Assembly: GCA_026315105.1 (NCBI GenBank)
Contig: CM048745.1
Coordinates: forward strand, 761,648,506-761,712,505
DNA length: 64,000 nucleotides
From: Locusta migratoria
Taxonomy: Eukaryota > Arthropoda > Insecta > Orthoptera > Acrididae
Reading direction: 5' to 3'
Shown piece by piece: positions 9,781 to 22,385 of the stretch. The position numbers were made by a program, and so were the translations under genes. The stretch's first letter is position 1, and each line of letters begins with the position of its first letter. The notes under the pieces are model-generated. The model saw only the letters and a program-made list of their open reading frames with translations. It ran no database searches and was not told the origin of the DNA.

Positions 9781-10282
9781 TGACGGCCGTACGGCTTCTG
9801 ATTAACGGTACTCAGTCTCGTGCAGTACATTACTGACATCCTTAGTACAATACACTAGAGAATTCTAAGCAAAATTTGCGACAAAATCACGATAAACGAA
9901 GTGGCCATATTTGTAGAGCAGATGGAATACTATAGATTCGCTTGCAGCACGAGTCTTCACTTGTTTTTCGTAAAAAAGGTGTTGGTATCTCAGCAAAATA
10001 GGATGACATGTCAAAAGGAAGGAAGAAATGTCAGTCTGCTCACATTACAATATGCAGCGAAGTATGTGTCAAATGGCGACAGTTGTACTTTACGGGAACG
10101 CAGTGCTCTCACAGATTTGACAGAGATTTTTCACATTTTTCAGCAATGCTGCCAGAATGGCTGCCTGTATGGTTGTTGTCTAAACGAAACCCGTTACAGT
10201 AGACAGTCGACATACGATTCCGTAGCTAGCAAGCACGGTACGAGCAAAGCTAGTGCTGCTGTGCAGAAAACAACGCTCGAGC

Positions 10283-10354
10283 GGCCTGTTGGTCTAGGGG
10301 TATGATTCCTGCTTTGGGTGCAGGAGGTCCCGGGTTCAAATCCCGGACAGGCCC
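10283..10354 (+). tRNA. tRNA-Pro-TGG: tRNA-Pro (TGG), unit 10
   Basis: Consensus body; T4 stop at 10358..10361. Confidence 0.97.
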
Positions 10355-10774
10355 TACTTTTCGCTCTCGCCGCTTTGGCAGATTTGCTGGTCTCTAAAAG
10401 TATCCCACGGTGAAAACACGATGCTTGTCCGGCGCTGCAACAAAGATGCTGCCAACCGAATGACGTGAAACATGTCTGATGGGACACGTTGCATTTGTTT
10501 ACTTCTTTGTCGACATCATCACCTGCACTGCATGTTCAGCTCACGTCGTTTCCAAAGAGCAGCATGCTCAAAGTACGACTCAGCCTGCCCTCTCGCATTT
10601 GGAAAACGTCTTTTTCGCTATTAACACCAGTAGCGAAAGCACGGACACTGGGAGGATGCCCACTTTTCCGTGGCCTGCTATCGCAATTTGCATTACATGA
10701 TCCTACCTATAAGTTAATATACATAATCTAAAGAATGACTAGAGTCGCAGCAGCGGCAATAAAAGACCAGCGAC

Positions 10775-10846
10775 AGGTTCCACCGAGATTCGAACTCGGA
10801 TCGCTGGATTCAAAGTCCAGAGTGCTAACCATTACACCATGGAACC
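10775..10846 (-). tRNA. tRNA-Gln-TTG: tRNA-Gln (TTG), unit 11
   Basis: Consensus body; T4 stop at 10761..10764. Spacer A carries the linked GTACTGC and AAACTAAG markers shared with units 29, 30, 31, 34 and 39. Confidence 0.97.
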
Positions 10847-11348
10847 TGACGGCCGTACTGCTTCTGAATAACGGTACTCAGTCTCGTGCAGTACATTACT
10901 GACATCCTTAGTACAATACACTAGAGAATTCTAAGCAAAATTTGCGACAAAATCACGATAAACTAAGTGGCCATATTTGTAGAGCAGATGGAATACTATA
11001 GATTCGCTTGCAGCACGAGTCTTCACTTGTTTTTCGTAAAAAAGGTGTTGGTATCTCAGCAAAATAGGATGACATGTCAAAAGGAAGGAAGAAATGTCAG
11101 TCTGCTCACATTACAATATGCAGCGAAGTATGTGTCAAATGGCGACAGTTGTACTTTACGGGAACGCAGTGCTCTCACAGATTTGACAGAGATTTTTCAC
11201 ATTTTTCAGCAATGCTGCCAGAATGGCTGCCTGTATGGTTGTTGTCTAAACGAAACCCGTTACAGTAGACAGTCGACATACGATTCCGTAGCTAGCAAGC
11301 ACGGTACGAGCAAAGCTAGTGCTGCTGTGCAGAAAACAACGCTCGAGC

Positions 11349-11420
11349 GGCCTGTTGGTCTAGGGGTATGATTCCTGCTTTGGGTGCAGGAGGTCCCGGG
11401 TTCAAATCCCGGACAGGCCC
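11349..11420 (+). tRNA. tRNA-Pro-TGG: tRNA-Pro (TGG), unit 11
   Basis: Consensus body; T4 stop at 11424..11427. Confidence 0.97.
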
Positions 11421-11840
11421 TACTTTTCGCTCTCGCCGCTTTGGCAGATTTGCTGGTCTCTAAAAGTATCCCACGGTGAAAACACGATGCTTGTCCGGCG
11501 CTGCAACAAAGATGCTGCCAACCGAATGACGTGAAACATGTCTGATGGGACACGTTGCATTTGTTTACTTCTTTGTCGACATCATCACCTGCACTGCATG
11601 TTCAGCTCACGTCGTTTCCAAAGAGCAGCATGCTCAAAGTACGACTCAGCCTGCCCTCTCGCATTTGGAAAACGTCTTTTTCGCTATTAACACCAGTAGC
11701 GAAAGCACGGACACTGGGAGGATGCCCACTTTTCCGTGGCCTGCTATCGCAATTTGCATTACATGATCCTACCTATAAGTTAATATACATAATCTAAAGA
11801 ATGACTAGAGTCGCAGCAGCGGCAATAAAAGACCAGCGAC

Positions 11841-11912
11841 AGGTTCCACCGAGATTCGAACTCGGATCGCTGGATTCAAAGTCCAGAGTGCTAACCATTA
11901 CACCATGGAACC
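11841..11912 (-). tRNA. tRNA-Gln-TTG: tRNA-Gln (TTG), unit 12
   Basis: Consensus body; T4 stop at 11827..11830. Confidence 0.97.
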
Positions 11913-12413
11913 TGACGGCCGTACGGCTTCTGAATAACGGTACTCAGTCTCGTGCAGTACATTACTGACATCCTTAGTACAATACACTAGAGAATTCTAA
12001 GCAAAATTTGCGACAAAATCACGATAAACGAAGTGGCCATATTTGTAGAGCAGATGGAATACTATAGATTCGCTTGCAGCACGAGTCTTCACTTGTTTTT
12101 CGTAAAAAGGTGTTGGTATCTCAGCAAAATAGGATGACATGTCAAAAGGAAGGAAGAAATGTCAGTCTGCTCACATTACAATATGCAGCGAAGTATGTGT
12201 CAAATGGCGACAGTTGTACTTTACGGGAACGCAGTGCTCTCACAGATTTGACAGAGATTTTTCACATTTTTCAGCAATGCTGCCAGAATGGTTGCCTGTA
12301 TGGTTGTTGTCTAAACGAAACCCGTTACAGTAGACAGTCGACATACGATTCCGTAGCTAGCAAGCACGGTACGAGCAAAGCTAGTGCTGCTGTGCAGAAA
12401 GCAACGCTCGAGC

Positions 12414-12485
12414 GGCCTGTTGGTCTAGGGGTATGATTCCTGCTTTGGGTGCAGGAGGTCCCGGGTTCAAATCCCGGACAGGCCC
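12414..12485 (+). tRNA. tRNA-Pro-TGG: tRNA-Pro (TGG), unit 12
   Basis: Consensus body; T4 stop at 12489..12492. The 5' flank has two markers, GGTTGCC and AAAGCAACG, shared only with unit 15. Confidence 0.97.
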
Positions 12486-12905
12486 TACTTTTCGCTCTCG
12501 CCGCTTTGGCAGATTTGCTGGTCTCTAGAAGTATCCCACGGTGAAAACACGATGCTTGTCCGGCGCTGCAACAAAGATGCTGCCAACCGAATGACGTGAA
12601 ACATGTCTGATGGGACACGTTGCATTTGTTTACTTCTTTGTCGACATCATCACCTGCACTGCATGTTCAGCTCACGTCGTTTCCAAAGAGCAGCATGCTC
12701 AAAGTACGACTCAGCCTGCCCTCTCGCATTTGGAAAACGTCTTTTTCGCTGTTAACACCAGTAGCGAAAGCACGGACACTGGGAGGATGCCCACTTTTCC
12801 GTGGCCTGCTATCGCAATTTGCATTACATGATCCTACCTATAAGTTAATATACATAATCTAAAGAATGACTAGAGTCGCAGCAGCGGCAATAAAATACCA
12901 GCGAC

Positions 12906-12977
12906 AGGTTCCACCGAGATTCGAACTCGGATCGCTGGATTCAAAGTCCAGAGTGCTAACCATTACACCATGGAACC
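12906..12977 (-). tRNA. tRNA-Gln-TTG: tRNA-Gln (TTG), unit 13
   Basis: Consensus body; T4 stop at 12892..12895, with a nearby single-base change in the trailer (AAAATACC on the plus strand). Confidence 0.97.
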
Positions 12978-13478
12978 TGACGGCCGTACGGCTTCTGAAT
13001 AACGGTACTCAGTCTCGTGCAGTACATTACTGACATCCTTAGTACAATACACTAGAGAATTCTAAGCAAAATTTGCGACAAAATCACGATAAACGAAGTG
13101 GCCATATTTGTAGAGCAGATGGAATACTATAGATTCGCTTGCAGCACGAGTCTTCACTTGTTTTTCGTAAAAAGGTGTTGGTATCTCAGCAAAATAGGAT
13201 GACATGTCAAAAGGAAGGAAGAAATGTCAGTCTGCTCACATTACAATATGCAGCGAAGTATGTGTCAAATGGCGACAGTTGTACTTTACGGGAACGCAGT
13301 GCTCTCACAGATTTGACAGAGATTTTTCACATTTTTCAGCAATGCTGCCAGAATGGCTGCCTGTATGGTTGTTGTCTAAACGAAACCCGTTACAGTAGAC
13401 AGTCGACATACGATTCCGTAGCTAGCAAGCACGGTACGAGCAAAGCTAGTGCTGCTGTGCAGAAAACAACGCTCGAGC

Positions 13479-13550
13479 GGCCTGTTGGTCTAGGGGTATG
13501 ATTCCTGCTTTGGGTGCAGGAGGTCCCGGGTTCAAATCCCGGACAGGCCC
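13479..13550 (+). tRNA. tRNA-Pro-TGG: tRNA-Pro (TGG), unit 13
   Basis: Consensus body; T4 stop at 13554..13557. Confidence 0.97.
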
Positions 13551-13970
13551 TACTTTTCGCTCTCGCCGCTTTGGCAGATTTGCTGGTCTCTAAAAGTATC
13601 CCACGGTGAAAACACGATGCTTGTCCGGCGCTGCAACAAAGATGCTGCCAACCGAATGACGTGAAACATGTCTGATGGGACACGTTGCATTTGTTTACTT
13701 CTTTGTCGACATCATCACCTGCACTGCATGTTCAGCTCACGTCGTTTCCAAAGAGCAGCATGCTCAAAGTACGACTCAGCCTGCCCTCTCGCATTTGGAA
13801 AACGTCTTTTTCGCTATTAACACCAGTAGCGAAAGCACGGACACTGGGAGGATGCCCACTTTTCCGTGGCCTGCTATCGCAATTTGCATTACATGATCCT
13901 ACCTATAAGTTAATATACATAATCTAAAGAATGACTAGAGTCGCAGCAGCGGCAATAAAAGACCAGCGAC

Positions 13971-14042
13971 AGGTTCCACCGAGATTCGAACTCGGATCGC
14001 TGGATTCAAAGTCCAGAGTGCTAACCATTACACCATGGAACC
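13971..14042 (-). tRNA. tRNA-Gln-TTG: tRNA-Gln (TTG), unit 14
   Basis: Consensus body; T4 stop at 13957..13960. Confidence 0.97.
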
Positions 14043-14543
14043 TGACGGCCGTACGGCTTCTGAATAACGGTACTCAGTCTCGTGCAGTACATTACTGACA
14101 TCCTTAGTACAATACACTAGAGAATTCTAAGCAAAATTTGCGACAAAATCACGATAAACGAAGTGGCCATATTTGTAGAGCAGATGGAATACTATAGATT
14201 CGCTTGCAGCACGAGTCTTCACTTGTTTTTCGTAAAAAGGTGTTGGTATCTCAGCAAAATAGGATGACATGTCAAAAGGAAGGAAGAAATGTCAGTCTGC
14301 TCACATTACAATATGCAGCGAAGTATGTGTCAAATGGCGACAGTTGTACTTTACGGGAACGCAGTGCTCTCACAGATTTGACAGAGATTTTTCACATTTT
14401 TCAGCAATGCTGCCAGAATGGCTGCCTGTATGGTTGTTGTCTAAACGAAACCCGTTACAGTAGACAGTCGACATACGATTCCGTAGCTAGCAAGCACGGT
14501 ACGAGCAAAGCTAGTGCTGCTGTGCAGAAAACAACGCTCGAGC

Positions 14544-14615
14544 GGCCTGTTGGTCTAGGGGTATGATTCCTGCTTTGGGTGCAGGAGGTCCCGGGTTCAA
14601 ATCCCGGACAGGCCC
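14544..14615 (+). tRNA. tRNA-Pro-TGG: tRNA-Pro (TGG), unit 14
   Basis: Consensus body; T4 stop at 14619..14622. Confidence 0.97.
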
Positions 14616-15035
14616 TACTTTTCGCTCTCGCCGCTTTGGCAGATTTGCTGGTCTCTAAAAGTATCCCACGGTGAAAACACGATGCTTGTCCGGCGCTGCA
14701 ACAAAGATGCTGCCAACCGAATGACGTGAAACATGTCTGATGGGACACGTTGCATTTGTTTACTTCTTTGTCGACATCATCACCTGCACTGCATGTTCAG
14801 CTCACGTCGTTTCCAAAGAGCAGCATGCTCAAAGTACGACTCAGCCTGCCCTCTCGCATTTGGAAAACGTCTTTTTCGCTATTAACACCAGTAGCGAAAG
14901 CACGGACACTGGGAGGATGCCCACTTTTCCGTGGCCTGCTATCGCAATTTGCATTACATGATCCTACCTATAAGTTAATATACATAATCTAAAGAATGAC
15001 TAGAGTCGCAGCAGCGGCAATAAAAGACCAGCGAC

Positions 15036-15107
15036 AGGTTCCACCGAGATTCGAACTCGGATCGCTGGATTCAAAGTCCAGAGTGCTAACCATTACACCA
15101 TGGAACC
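15036..15107 (-). tRNA. tRNA-Gln-TTG: tRNA-Gln (TTG), unit 15
   Basis: Consensus body; T4 stop at 15022..15025. Confidence 0.97.
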
Positions 15108-15608
15108 TGACGGCCGTACGGCTTCTGAATAACGGTACTCAGTCTCGTGCAGTACATTACTGACATCCTTAGTACAATACACTAGAGAATTCTAAGCAAA
15201 ATTTGCGACAAAATCACGATAAACGAAGTGGCCATATTTGTAGAGCAGATGGAATACTATAGATTCGCTTGCAGCACGAGTCTTCACTTGTTTTTCGTAA
15301 AAAGGTGTTGGTATCTCAGCAAAATAGGATGACATGTCAAAAGGAAGGAAGAAATGTCAGTCTGCTCACATTACAATATGCAGCGAAGTATGTGTCAAAT
15401 GGCGACAGTTGTACTTTACGGGAACGCAGTGCTCTCACAGATTTGACAGAGATTTTTCACATTTTTCAGCAATGCTGCCAGAATGGTTGCCTGTATGGTT
15501 GTTGTCTAAACGAAACCCGTTACAGTAGACAGTCGACATACGATTCCGTAGCTAGCAAGCACGGTACGAGCAAAGCTAGTGCTGCTGTGCAGAAAGCAAC
15601 GCTCGAGC

Positions 15609-15680
15609 GGCCTGTTGGTCTAGGGGTATGATTCCTGCTTTGGGTGCAGGAGGTCCCGGGTTCAAATCCCGGACAGGCCC
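15609..15680 (+). tRNA. tRNA-Pro-TGG: tRNA-Pro (TGG), unit 15
   Basis: Consensus body; T4 stop at 15684..15687. The distal T5 run of spacer B is interrupted here (TTTAT, A at 15940), as in unit 18. Confidence 0.97.
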
Positions 15681-16100
15681 TACTTTTCGCTCTCGCCGCT
15701 TTGGCAGATTTGCTGCTCTCTAAAAGTATCCCACGGTGAAAACACGATGCTTGTCCGGCGCTGCAACAAAGATGCTGCCAACCGAATGACGTGAAACATG
15801 TCTGATGGGACACGTTGCATTTGTTTACTTCTTTGTCGACATCATCACCTGCACTGCATGTTCAGCTCACGTCGTTTCCAAAGAGCAGCATGCTCAAAGT
15901 ACGACTCAGCCTGCCCTCTCGCATTTGGAAAACGTCTTTATCGCTATTAACACCAGTAGCGAAAGCACGGACACTGGGAGGATGCCCACTTTTCCGTGGC
16001 CTGCTATCGCAATTTGCATTACATGATCCTACCTATAAGTTAATATACATAATCTAAAGAATGACTAGAGTCGCAGCAGCGGCAATAAAAGACCAGCGAC

Positions 16101-16172
16101 AGGTTCCACCGAGATTCGAACTCGGATCGCTGGATTCAAAGTCCAGAGTGCTAACCATTACACCATGGAACC
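16101..16172 (-). tRNA. tRNA-Gln-TTG: tRNA-Gln (TTG), unit 16
   Basis: Consensus body; T4 stop at 16087..16090. Confidence 0.97.
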
Positions 16173-16674
16173 TGACGGCCGTACGGCTTCTGAATAACGG
16201 TACTCAGTCTCGTGCAGTACATTACTGACATCCTTAGTACAATACACTAGAGAATTCTAAGCAAAATTTGCGACAAAATCACGATAAACGAAGTGGCCAT
16301 ATTTGTAGAGCAGATGGAATACTATAGATTCGCTTGCAGCACGAGTCTTCACTTGTTTTTCGTAAAAAAGGTGTTGGTATCTCAGCAAAATAGGATGACA
16401 TGTCAAAAGGAAGGAAGAAATGTCAGTCTGCTCACATTACAATATGCAGCGAAGTATGTGTCAAATGGCGACAGTTGTACTTTACGGGAACGCAGTGCTC
16501 TCACAGATTTGACAGAGATTTTTCACATTTTTCAGCAATGCTGCCAGAATGGCTGCCTGTATGGTTGTTGTCTAAACGAAACCCGTTACAGTAGACAGTC
16601 GACATACGATTCCGTAGCTAGCAAGCACGGTACGAGCAAAGCTAGTGCTGCTGTGCAGAAAACAACGCTCGAGC

Positions 16675-16746
16675 GGCCTGTTGGTCTAGGGGTATGATTC
16701 CTGCTTTGGGTGCAGGAGGTCCCGGGTTCAAATCCCGGACAGGCCC
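16675..16746 (+). tRNA. tRNA-Pro-TGG: tRNA-Pro (TGG), unit 16
   Basis: Consensus body; T4 stop at 16750..16753. Confidence 0.97.
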
Positions 16747-17166
16747 TACTTTTCGCTCTCGCCGCTTTGGCAGATTTGCTGGTCTCTAAAAGTATCCCAC
16801 GGTGAAAACACGATGCTTGTCCGGCGCTGCAACAAAGATGCTGCCAACCGAATGACGTGAAACATGTCTGATGGGACACGTTGCATTTGTTTACTTCTTT
16901 GTCGACATCATCACCTGCACTGCATGTTCAGCTCACGTCGTTTCCAAAGAGCAGCATGCTCAAAGTACGACTCAGCCTGCCCTCTCGCATTTGGAAAACG
17001 TCTTTTTCGCTATTAACACCAGTAGCGAAAGCACGGACACTGGGAGGATGCCCACTTTTCCGTGGCCTGCTATCGCAATTTGCATTACATGATCCTACCT
17101 ATAAGTTAATATACATAATCTAAAGAATGACTAGAGTCGCAGCAGCGGCAATAAAAGACCAGCGAC

Positions 17167-17238
17167 AGGTTCCACCGAGATTCGAACTCGGATCGCTGGA
17201 TTCAAAGTCCAGAGTGCTAACCATTACACCATGGAACC
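17167..17238 (-). tRNA. tRNA-Gln-TTG: tRNA-Gln (TTG), unit 17
   Basis: Consensus body; T4 stop at 17153..17156. Spacer A has the ACTCTAG marker (T at 17312) shared with unit 19. Confidence 0.97.
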
Positions 17239-17740
17239 TGACGGCCGTACGGCTTCTGAATAACGGTACTCAGTCTCGTGCAGTACATTACTGACATCCT
17301 TAGTACAATACTCTAGAGAATTCTAAGCAAAATTTGCGACAAAATCACGATAAACGAAGTGGCCATATTTGTAGAGCAGATGGAATACTATAGATTCGCT
17401 TGCAGCACGAGTCTTCACTTGTTTTTCGTAAAAAAGGTGTTGGTATCTCAACAAAATAGGATGACATGTCAAAAGGAAGGAAGAAATGTCAGTCTGCTCA
17501 CATTACAATATGCAGCGAAGTATGTGTCAAATGGCGACAGTTGTACTTTACGGGAACGCAGTGCTCTCACAGATTTGACAGAGATTTTTCACATTTTTCA
17601 GCAATGCTGCCAGAATGGCTGCCTGTATGGTTGTTGTCTAAACGAAACCCGTTACAGTAGACAGTCGACATACGATTCCGTAGCTAGCAAGCACGGTACG
17701 AGCAAAGCTAGTGCTGCTGTGCAGAAAACAACGCTCGAGC

Positions 17741-17812
17741 GGCCTGTTGGTCTAGGGGTATGATTCCTGCTTTGGGTGCAGGAGGTCCCGGGTTCAAATC
17801 CCGGACAGGCCC
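17741..17812 (+). tRNA. tRNA-Pro-TGG: tRNA-Pro (TGG), unit 17
   Basis: Consensus body; T4 stop at 17816..17819. Confidence 0.97.
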
Positions 17813-18232
17813 TACTTTTCGCTCTCGCCGCTTTGGCAGATTTGCTGGTCTCTAAAAGTATCCCACGGTGAAAACACGATGCTTGTCCGGCGCTGCAACA
17901 AAGATGCTGCCAACCGAATGACGTGAAACATGTCTGATGGGACACGTTGCATTTGTTTACTTCTTTGTCGACATCATCACCTGCACTGCATGTTCAGCTC
18001 ACGTCGTTTCCAAAGAGCAGCATGCTCAAAGTACGACTCAGCCTGCCCTCTCGCATTTGGAAAACGTCTTTTTCGCTATTAACACCAGTAGCGAAAGCAC
18101 GGACACTGGGAGGATGTCCACTTTTCCGTGGCCTGCTATCGCAATTTGCATTACATGATCCTACCTATAAGTTAATATACATAATCTAAAGAATGACTAG
18201 AGTCGCAGCAGCGGCAATAAAAGACCAGCGAC

Positions 18233-18304
18233 AGGTTCCACCGAGATTCGAACTCGGATCGCTGGATTCAAAGTCCAGAGTGCTAACCATTACACCATGG
18301 AACC
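18233..18304 (-). tRNA. tRNA-Gln-TTG: tRNA-Gln (TTG), unit 18
   Basis: Consensus body; T4 stop at 18219..18222. This gene is intact although its tRNA-Pro partner is truncated. Confidence 0.97.
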
Positions 18305-18806
18305 TGACGGCCGTACGGCTTCTGAATAACGGTACTCAGTCTCGTGCAGTACATTACTGACATCCTTAGTACAATACACTAGAGAATTCTAAGCAAAATT
18401 TGCGACAAAATCACGATAAACGAAGTGGCCACATTTGTAGAGCAGATGGAATACTATAGATTCGCTTGCAGCACGAGTCTTCACTTGTTTTTCGTAAAAA
18501 AGGTGTTGGTATCTCAGCAAAATAGGATGACATGTCAAAAGGAAGGAAGAAATGTCAGTCTGCTCACATTACAATATGCAGCGAAGTATGTGTCAAATGG
18601 CGACAGTTGTACTTTACGGGAACGCAGTGCTCTCACAGATTTGACAGAGATTTTTCACATTTTTCAGCAATGCTGCCAGAATGGCTGCCTGTATGGTTGT
18701 TGTCTAAACGAAACCCGTTACAGTAGACAGTCGACATACGATTCCGTAGCTAGCAAGCACGGTACGAGCAAAGCTAGTGCTGCTGTGCAGAAAACAACGC
18801 TCGAGC

Positions 18807-18856
18807 GGCCTGTTGGTCTAGGGGTATGATTCCTGCTTTGGGTGCAGGAGGTCCCG
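18807..18856 (+). pseudogene. Truncated tRNA-Pro, unit 18 (deletion in the T arm)
   Basis: The first 50 bases are a normal tRNA-Pro, with acceptor 5' strand, D arm, anticodon arm and variable loop. After G51 the sequence jumps to AGATGCTGCC of spacer B. Aligned to unit 17, the missing stretch corresponds to 17791..17901, 111 bp. The T arm, B box, 3' acceptor strand, discriminator and T4 stop are all gone, so this copy should not make a tRNA. There is at most one base of microhomology at the junction 18856/18857. Confidence 0.96.
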
Positions 18857-19187
18857 AGATGCTGCCAACCGAATGACGTGAAACATGTCTGATGGGACAC
18901 GTTGCATTTGTTTACTTCTTTGTCGACATCATCACCTGCACTGCATGTTCAGCTCACGTCGTTTCCAAAGAGCAGCATGCTCAAAGTACGACTCAGCCTG
19001 CCCTCTCGCATTTGGAAAACGTCTTTATCGCTATTAACACCAGTAGCGAAAGCACGGACACTGGGAGGATGCCCACTTTTCCGTGGCCTGCTATCGCAAT
19101 TTGCATTACATGATCCTACCTATAAGTTAATATACATAATCTAAAGAATGACTAGAGTCGCAGCAGCGGCAATAAAAGACCAGCGAC

Positions 19188-19259
19188 AGGTTCCACCGAG
19201 ATTCGAACTCGGATCGCTGGATTCAAAGTCCAGAGTGCTAACCATTACACCATGGAACC
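19188..19259 (-). tRNA. tRNA-Gln-TTG: tRNA-Gln (TTG), unit 19
   Basis: Consensus body; T4 stop at 19174..19177. Confidence 0.97.
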
Positions 19260-19761
19260 TGACGGCCGTACGGCTTCTGAATAACGGTACTCAGTCTCGT
19301 GCAGTACATTACTGACATCCTTAGTACAATACTCTAGAGAATTCTAAGCAAAATTTGCGACAAAATCACGATAAACGAAGTGGCCATATTTGTAGAGCAG
19401 ATGGAATACTATAGATTCGCTTGCAGCACGAGTCTTCACTTGTTTTTCGTAAAAAAGGTGTTGGTATCTCAGCAAAATAGGATGACATGTCAAAAGGAAG
19501 GAAGAAATGTCAGTCTGCTCACATTACAATATGCAGCGAAGTATGTGTCAAATGGCGACAGTTGTACTTTACGGGAACGCAGTGCTCTCACAGATTTGAC
19601 AGAGATTTTTCACATTTTTCAGCAATGCTGCCAGAATGGCTGCCTGTATGGTTGTTGTCTAAACGAAACCCGTTACAGTAGACAGTCGACATACGATTCC
19701 GTAGCTAGCAAGCACGGTACGAGCAAAGCTAGTGCTGCTGTGCAGAAAACAACGCTCGAGC

Positions 19762-19833
19762 GGCCTGTTGGTCTAGGGGTATGATTCCTGCTTTGGGTGC
19801 AGGAGGTCCCGGGTTCAAATCCCGGACAGGCCC
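19762..19833 (+). tRNA. tRNA-Pro-TGG: tRNA-Pro (TGG), unit 19
   Basis: Consensus body; T4 stop at 19837..19840. Confidence 0.97.
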
Positions 19834-20253
19834 TACTTTTCGCTCTCGCCGCTTTGGCAGATTTGCTGGTCTCTAAAAGTATCCCACGGTGAAAACACGA
19901 TGCTTGTCCGGCGCTGCAACAAAGATGCTGCCAACCGAATGACGTGAAACATGTCTGATGGGACACGTTGCATTTGTTTACTTCTTTGTCGACATCATCA
20001 CCTGCACTGCATGTTCAGCTCACGTCGTTTCCAAAGAGCAGCATGCTCAAAGTACGACTCAGCCTGCCCTCTCGCATTTGGAAAACGTCTTTTTCGCTAT
20101 TAACACCAGTAGCGAAAGCACGGACACTGGGAGGATGCCCACTTTTCCGTGGCCTGCTATCGCAATTTGCATTACATGATCCTACCTATAAGTTAATATA
20201 CATAATCTAAAGAATGACTAGAGTCGCAGCAGCGGCAATAAAAGACCAGCGAC

Positions 20254-20325
20254 AGGTTCCACCGAGACTCGAACTCGGATCGCTGGATTCAAAGTCCAGA
20301 GTGCTAACCATTACACCATGGAACC
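20254..20325 (-). tRNA. tRNA-Gln-TTG: tRNA-Gln (TTG), unit 20, A59G
   Basis: Carries the T-loop A59G change of units 1 and 3. T4 stop at 20240..20243. Confidence 0.96.
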
Positions 20326-20827
20326 TGACGGCCGTACGGCTTCTGAATAACGGTACTCAGTCTCGTGCAGTACATTACTGACATCCTTAGTACAATACAC
20401 TAGAGAATTCTAAGCAAAATTTGCGACAAAATCACGATAAACGAAGTGGCCATATTTGTAGAGCAGATGGAATACTATAGATTCGCTTGCAGCACGAGTC
20501 TTCACTTGTTTTTCGTAAAAAAGGTGTTGGTATCTCAGCAAAATAGGATGACATGTCAAAAGGAAGGAAGAAATGTCAGTCTGCTCACATTACAATATGC
20601 AGCGAAGTATGTGTCAAATGGCGACAGTTGTACTTTACGGGAACGCAGTGCTCTCACAGATTTGACAGAGATTTTTCACATTTTTCAGCAATGCTGCCAG
20701 AATGGCTGCCTGTATGGTTGTTGTCTAAACGAAACCCGTTACAGTAGACAGTCGACATACGATTCCGTAGCTAGCAAGCACGGTACGAGCAAAGCTAGTG
20801 CTGCTGTGCAGAAAACAACGCTCGAGC

Positions 20828-20899
20828 GGCCTGTTGGTCTAGGGGTATGATTCCTGCTTTGGGTGCAGGAGGTCCCGGGTTCAAATCCCGGACAGGCCC
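20828..20899 (+). tRNA. tRNA-Pro-TGG: tRNA-Pro (TGG), unit 20
   Basis: Consensus body; T4 stop at 20903..20906. Spacer B has the unit 1-3 markers (GATTTTCTGG, GTTGAGCTC, GCATGGAC). Confidence 0.97.
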
Positions 20900-21319
20900 T
20901 ACTTTTCGCTCTCGCCGCTTTGGCAGATTTTCTGGTCTCTAAAAGTATCCCACGGTGAAAACACGATGCTTGTCCGGCGCTGCAACAAAGATGCTGCCAA
21001 CCGAATGACGTGAAACATGTCTGATGGGACACGTTGCATTTGTTTACTTCTTTGTCGACATCATCACCTGCACTGCATGTTGAGCTCACGTCGTTTCCAA
21101 AGAGCAGCATGCTCAAAGTACGACTCAGCCTGCCCTCTCGCATTTGGAAAACGTCTTTTTCGCTATTAACACCAGTAGCGAAAGCATGGACACTGGGAGG
21201 ATGCCCACTTTTCCGTGGCCTGCTATCGCAATTTGCATTACATGATCCTACCTATAAGTTAATATACATAATCTAAAGAATGACTAGAGTCGCAGCAGCG
21301 GCAATAAAAGACCAGCGAC

Positions 21320-21391
21320 AGGTTCCACCGAGATTCGAACTCGGATCGCTGGATTCAAAGTCCAGAGTGCTAACCATTACACCATGGAACC
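21320..21391 (-). tRNA. tRNA-Gln-TTG: tRNA-Gln (TTG), unit 21
   Basis: Consensus body; T4 stop at 21306..21309. The upstream palindrome is broken as in unit 2. Confidence 0.97.
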
Positions 21392-21893
21392 TGACGCCCG
21401 TACGGCTTCTGAATAACGGTACTCAGTCTCGTGCAGTACATTACTGACATCCTTAGTACAATACACTAGAGAATTCTAAGCAAAATTTGCGACAAAATCA
21501 CGATAAACGAAGTGGCCATATTTGTAGAGCAGATGGAATACTATAGATTCGCTTGCAGCACGAGTCTTCACTTGTTTTTCGTAAAAAAGGTGTTGGTATC
21601 TCAGCAAAATAGGATGACATGTCAAAAGGAAGGAAGAAATGTCAGTCTGCTCACATTACAATATGCAGCGAAGTATGTGTCAAATGGCGACAGTTGTACT
21701 TTACGGGAACGCAGTGCTCTCACAGATTTGACAGAGATTTTTCACATTTTTCAGCAATGCTGCCAGAATGGCTGCCTGTATGGTTGTTGTCTAAACGAAA
21801 CCCGTTACAGTAGACAGTCGACATACGATTCCGTAGCTAGCAAGCACGGTACGAGCAAAGCTAGTGCTGCTGTGCAGAAAACAACGCTCGAGC

Positions 21894-21965
21894 GGCCTGT
21901 TGGTCTAGGGGTATGATTCCTGCTTTGGGTGCAGGAGGTCCCGGGTTCAAATCCCGGACAGGCCC
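21894..21965 (+). tRNA. tRNA-Pro-TGG: tRNA-Pro (TGG), unit 21
   Basis: Consensus body; T4 stop at 21969..21972. Confidence 0.97.
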
Positions 21966-22385
21966 TACTTTTCGCTCTCGCCGCTTTGGCAGATTTGCTG
22001 GTCTCTAAAAGTATCCCACGGTGAAAACACGATGCTTGTCCGGCGCTGCAACAAAGATGCTGCCAACCGAATGACGTGAAACATGTCTGATGGGACACGT
22101 TGCATTTGTTTACTTCTTTGTCGACATCATCACCTGCACTGCATGTTCAGCTCACGTCGTTTCCAAAGAGCAGCATGCTCAAAGTACGACTCAGCCTGCC
22201 CTCTCGCATTTGGAAAACGTCTTTTTCGCTATTAACACCAGTAGCGAAAGCACGGACACTGGGAGGATGCCCACTTTTCCGTGGCCTGCTATCGCAATTT
22301 GCATTACATGATCCTACCTATAAGTTAATATACATAATCTAAAGAATGACTAGAGTCGCAGCAGCGGCAATAAAAGACCAGCGAC

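Larger units (their letters stand above)
11841..15035. repeat. Higher-order trimer: units 12-14, with unit 15 starting a second copy
   Basis: Units 12-15 all have the five-A tract. Units 12 and 15 uniquely share GGTTGCC (T at 12292 and 15487) and AAAGCAACG, 3195 bp apart, which equals three units. Similarity specific to unit 12 ends in spacer B of unit 15, where different markers begin. Confidence 0.8.
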
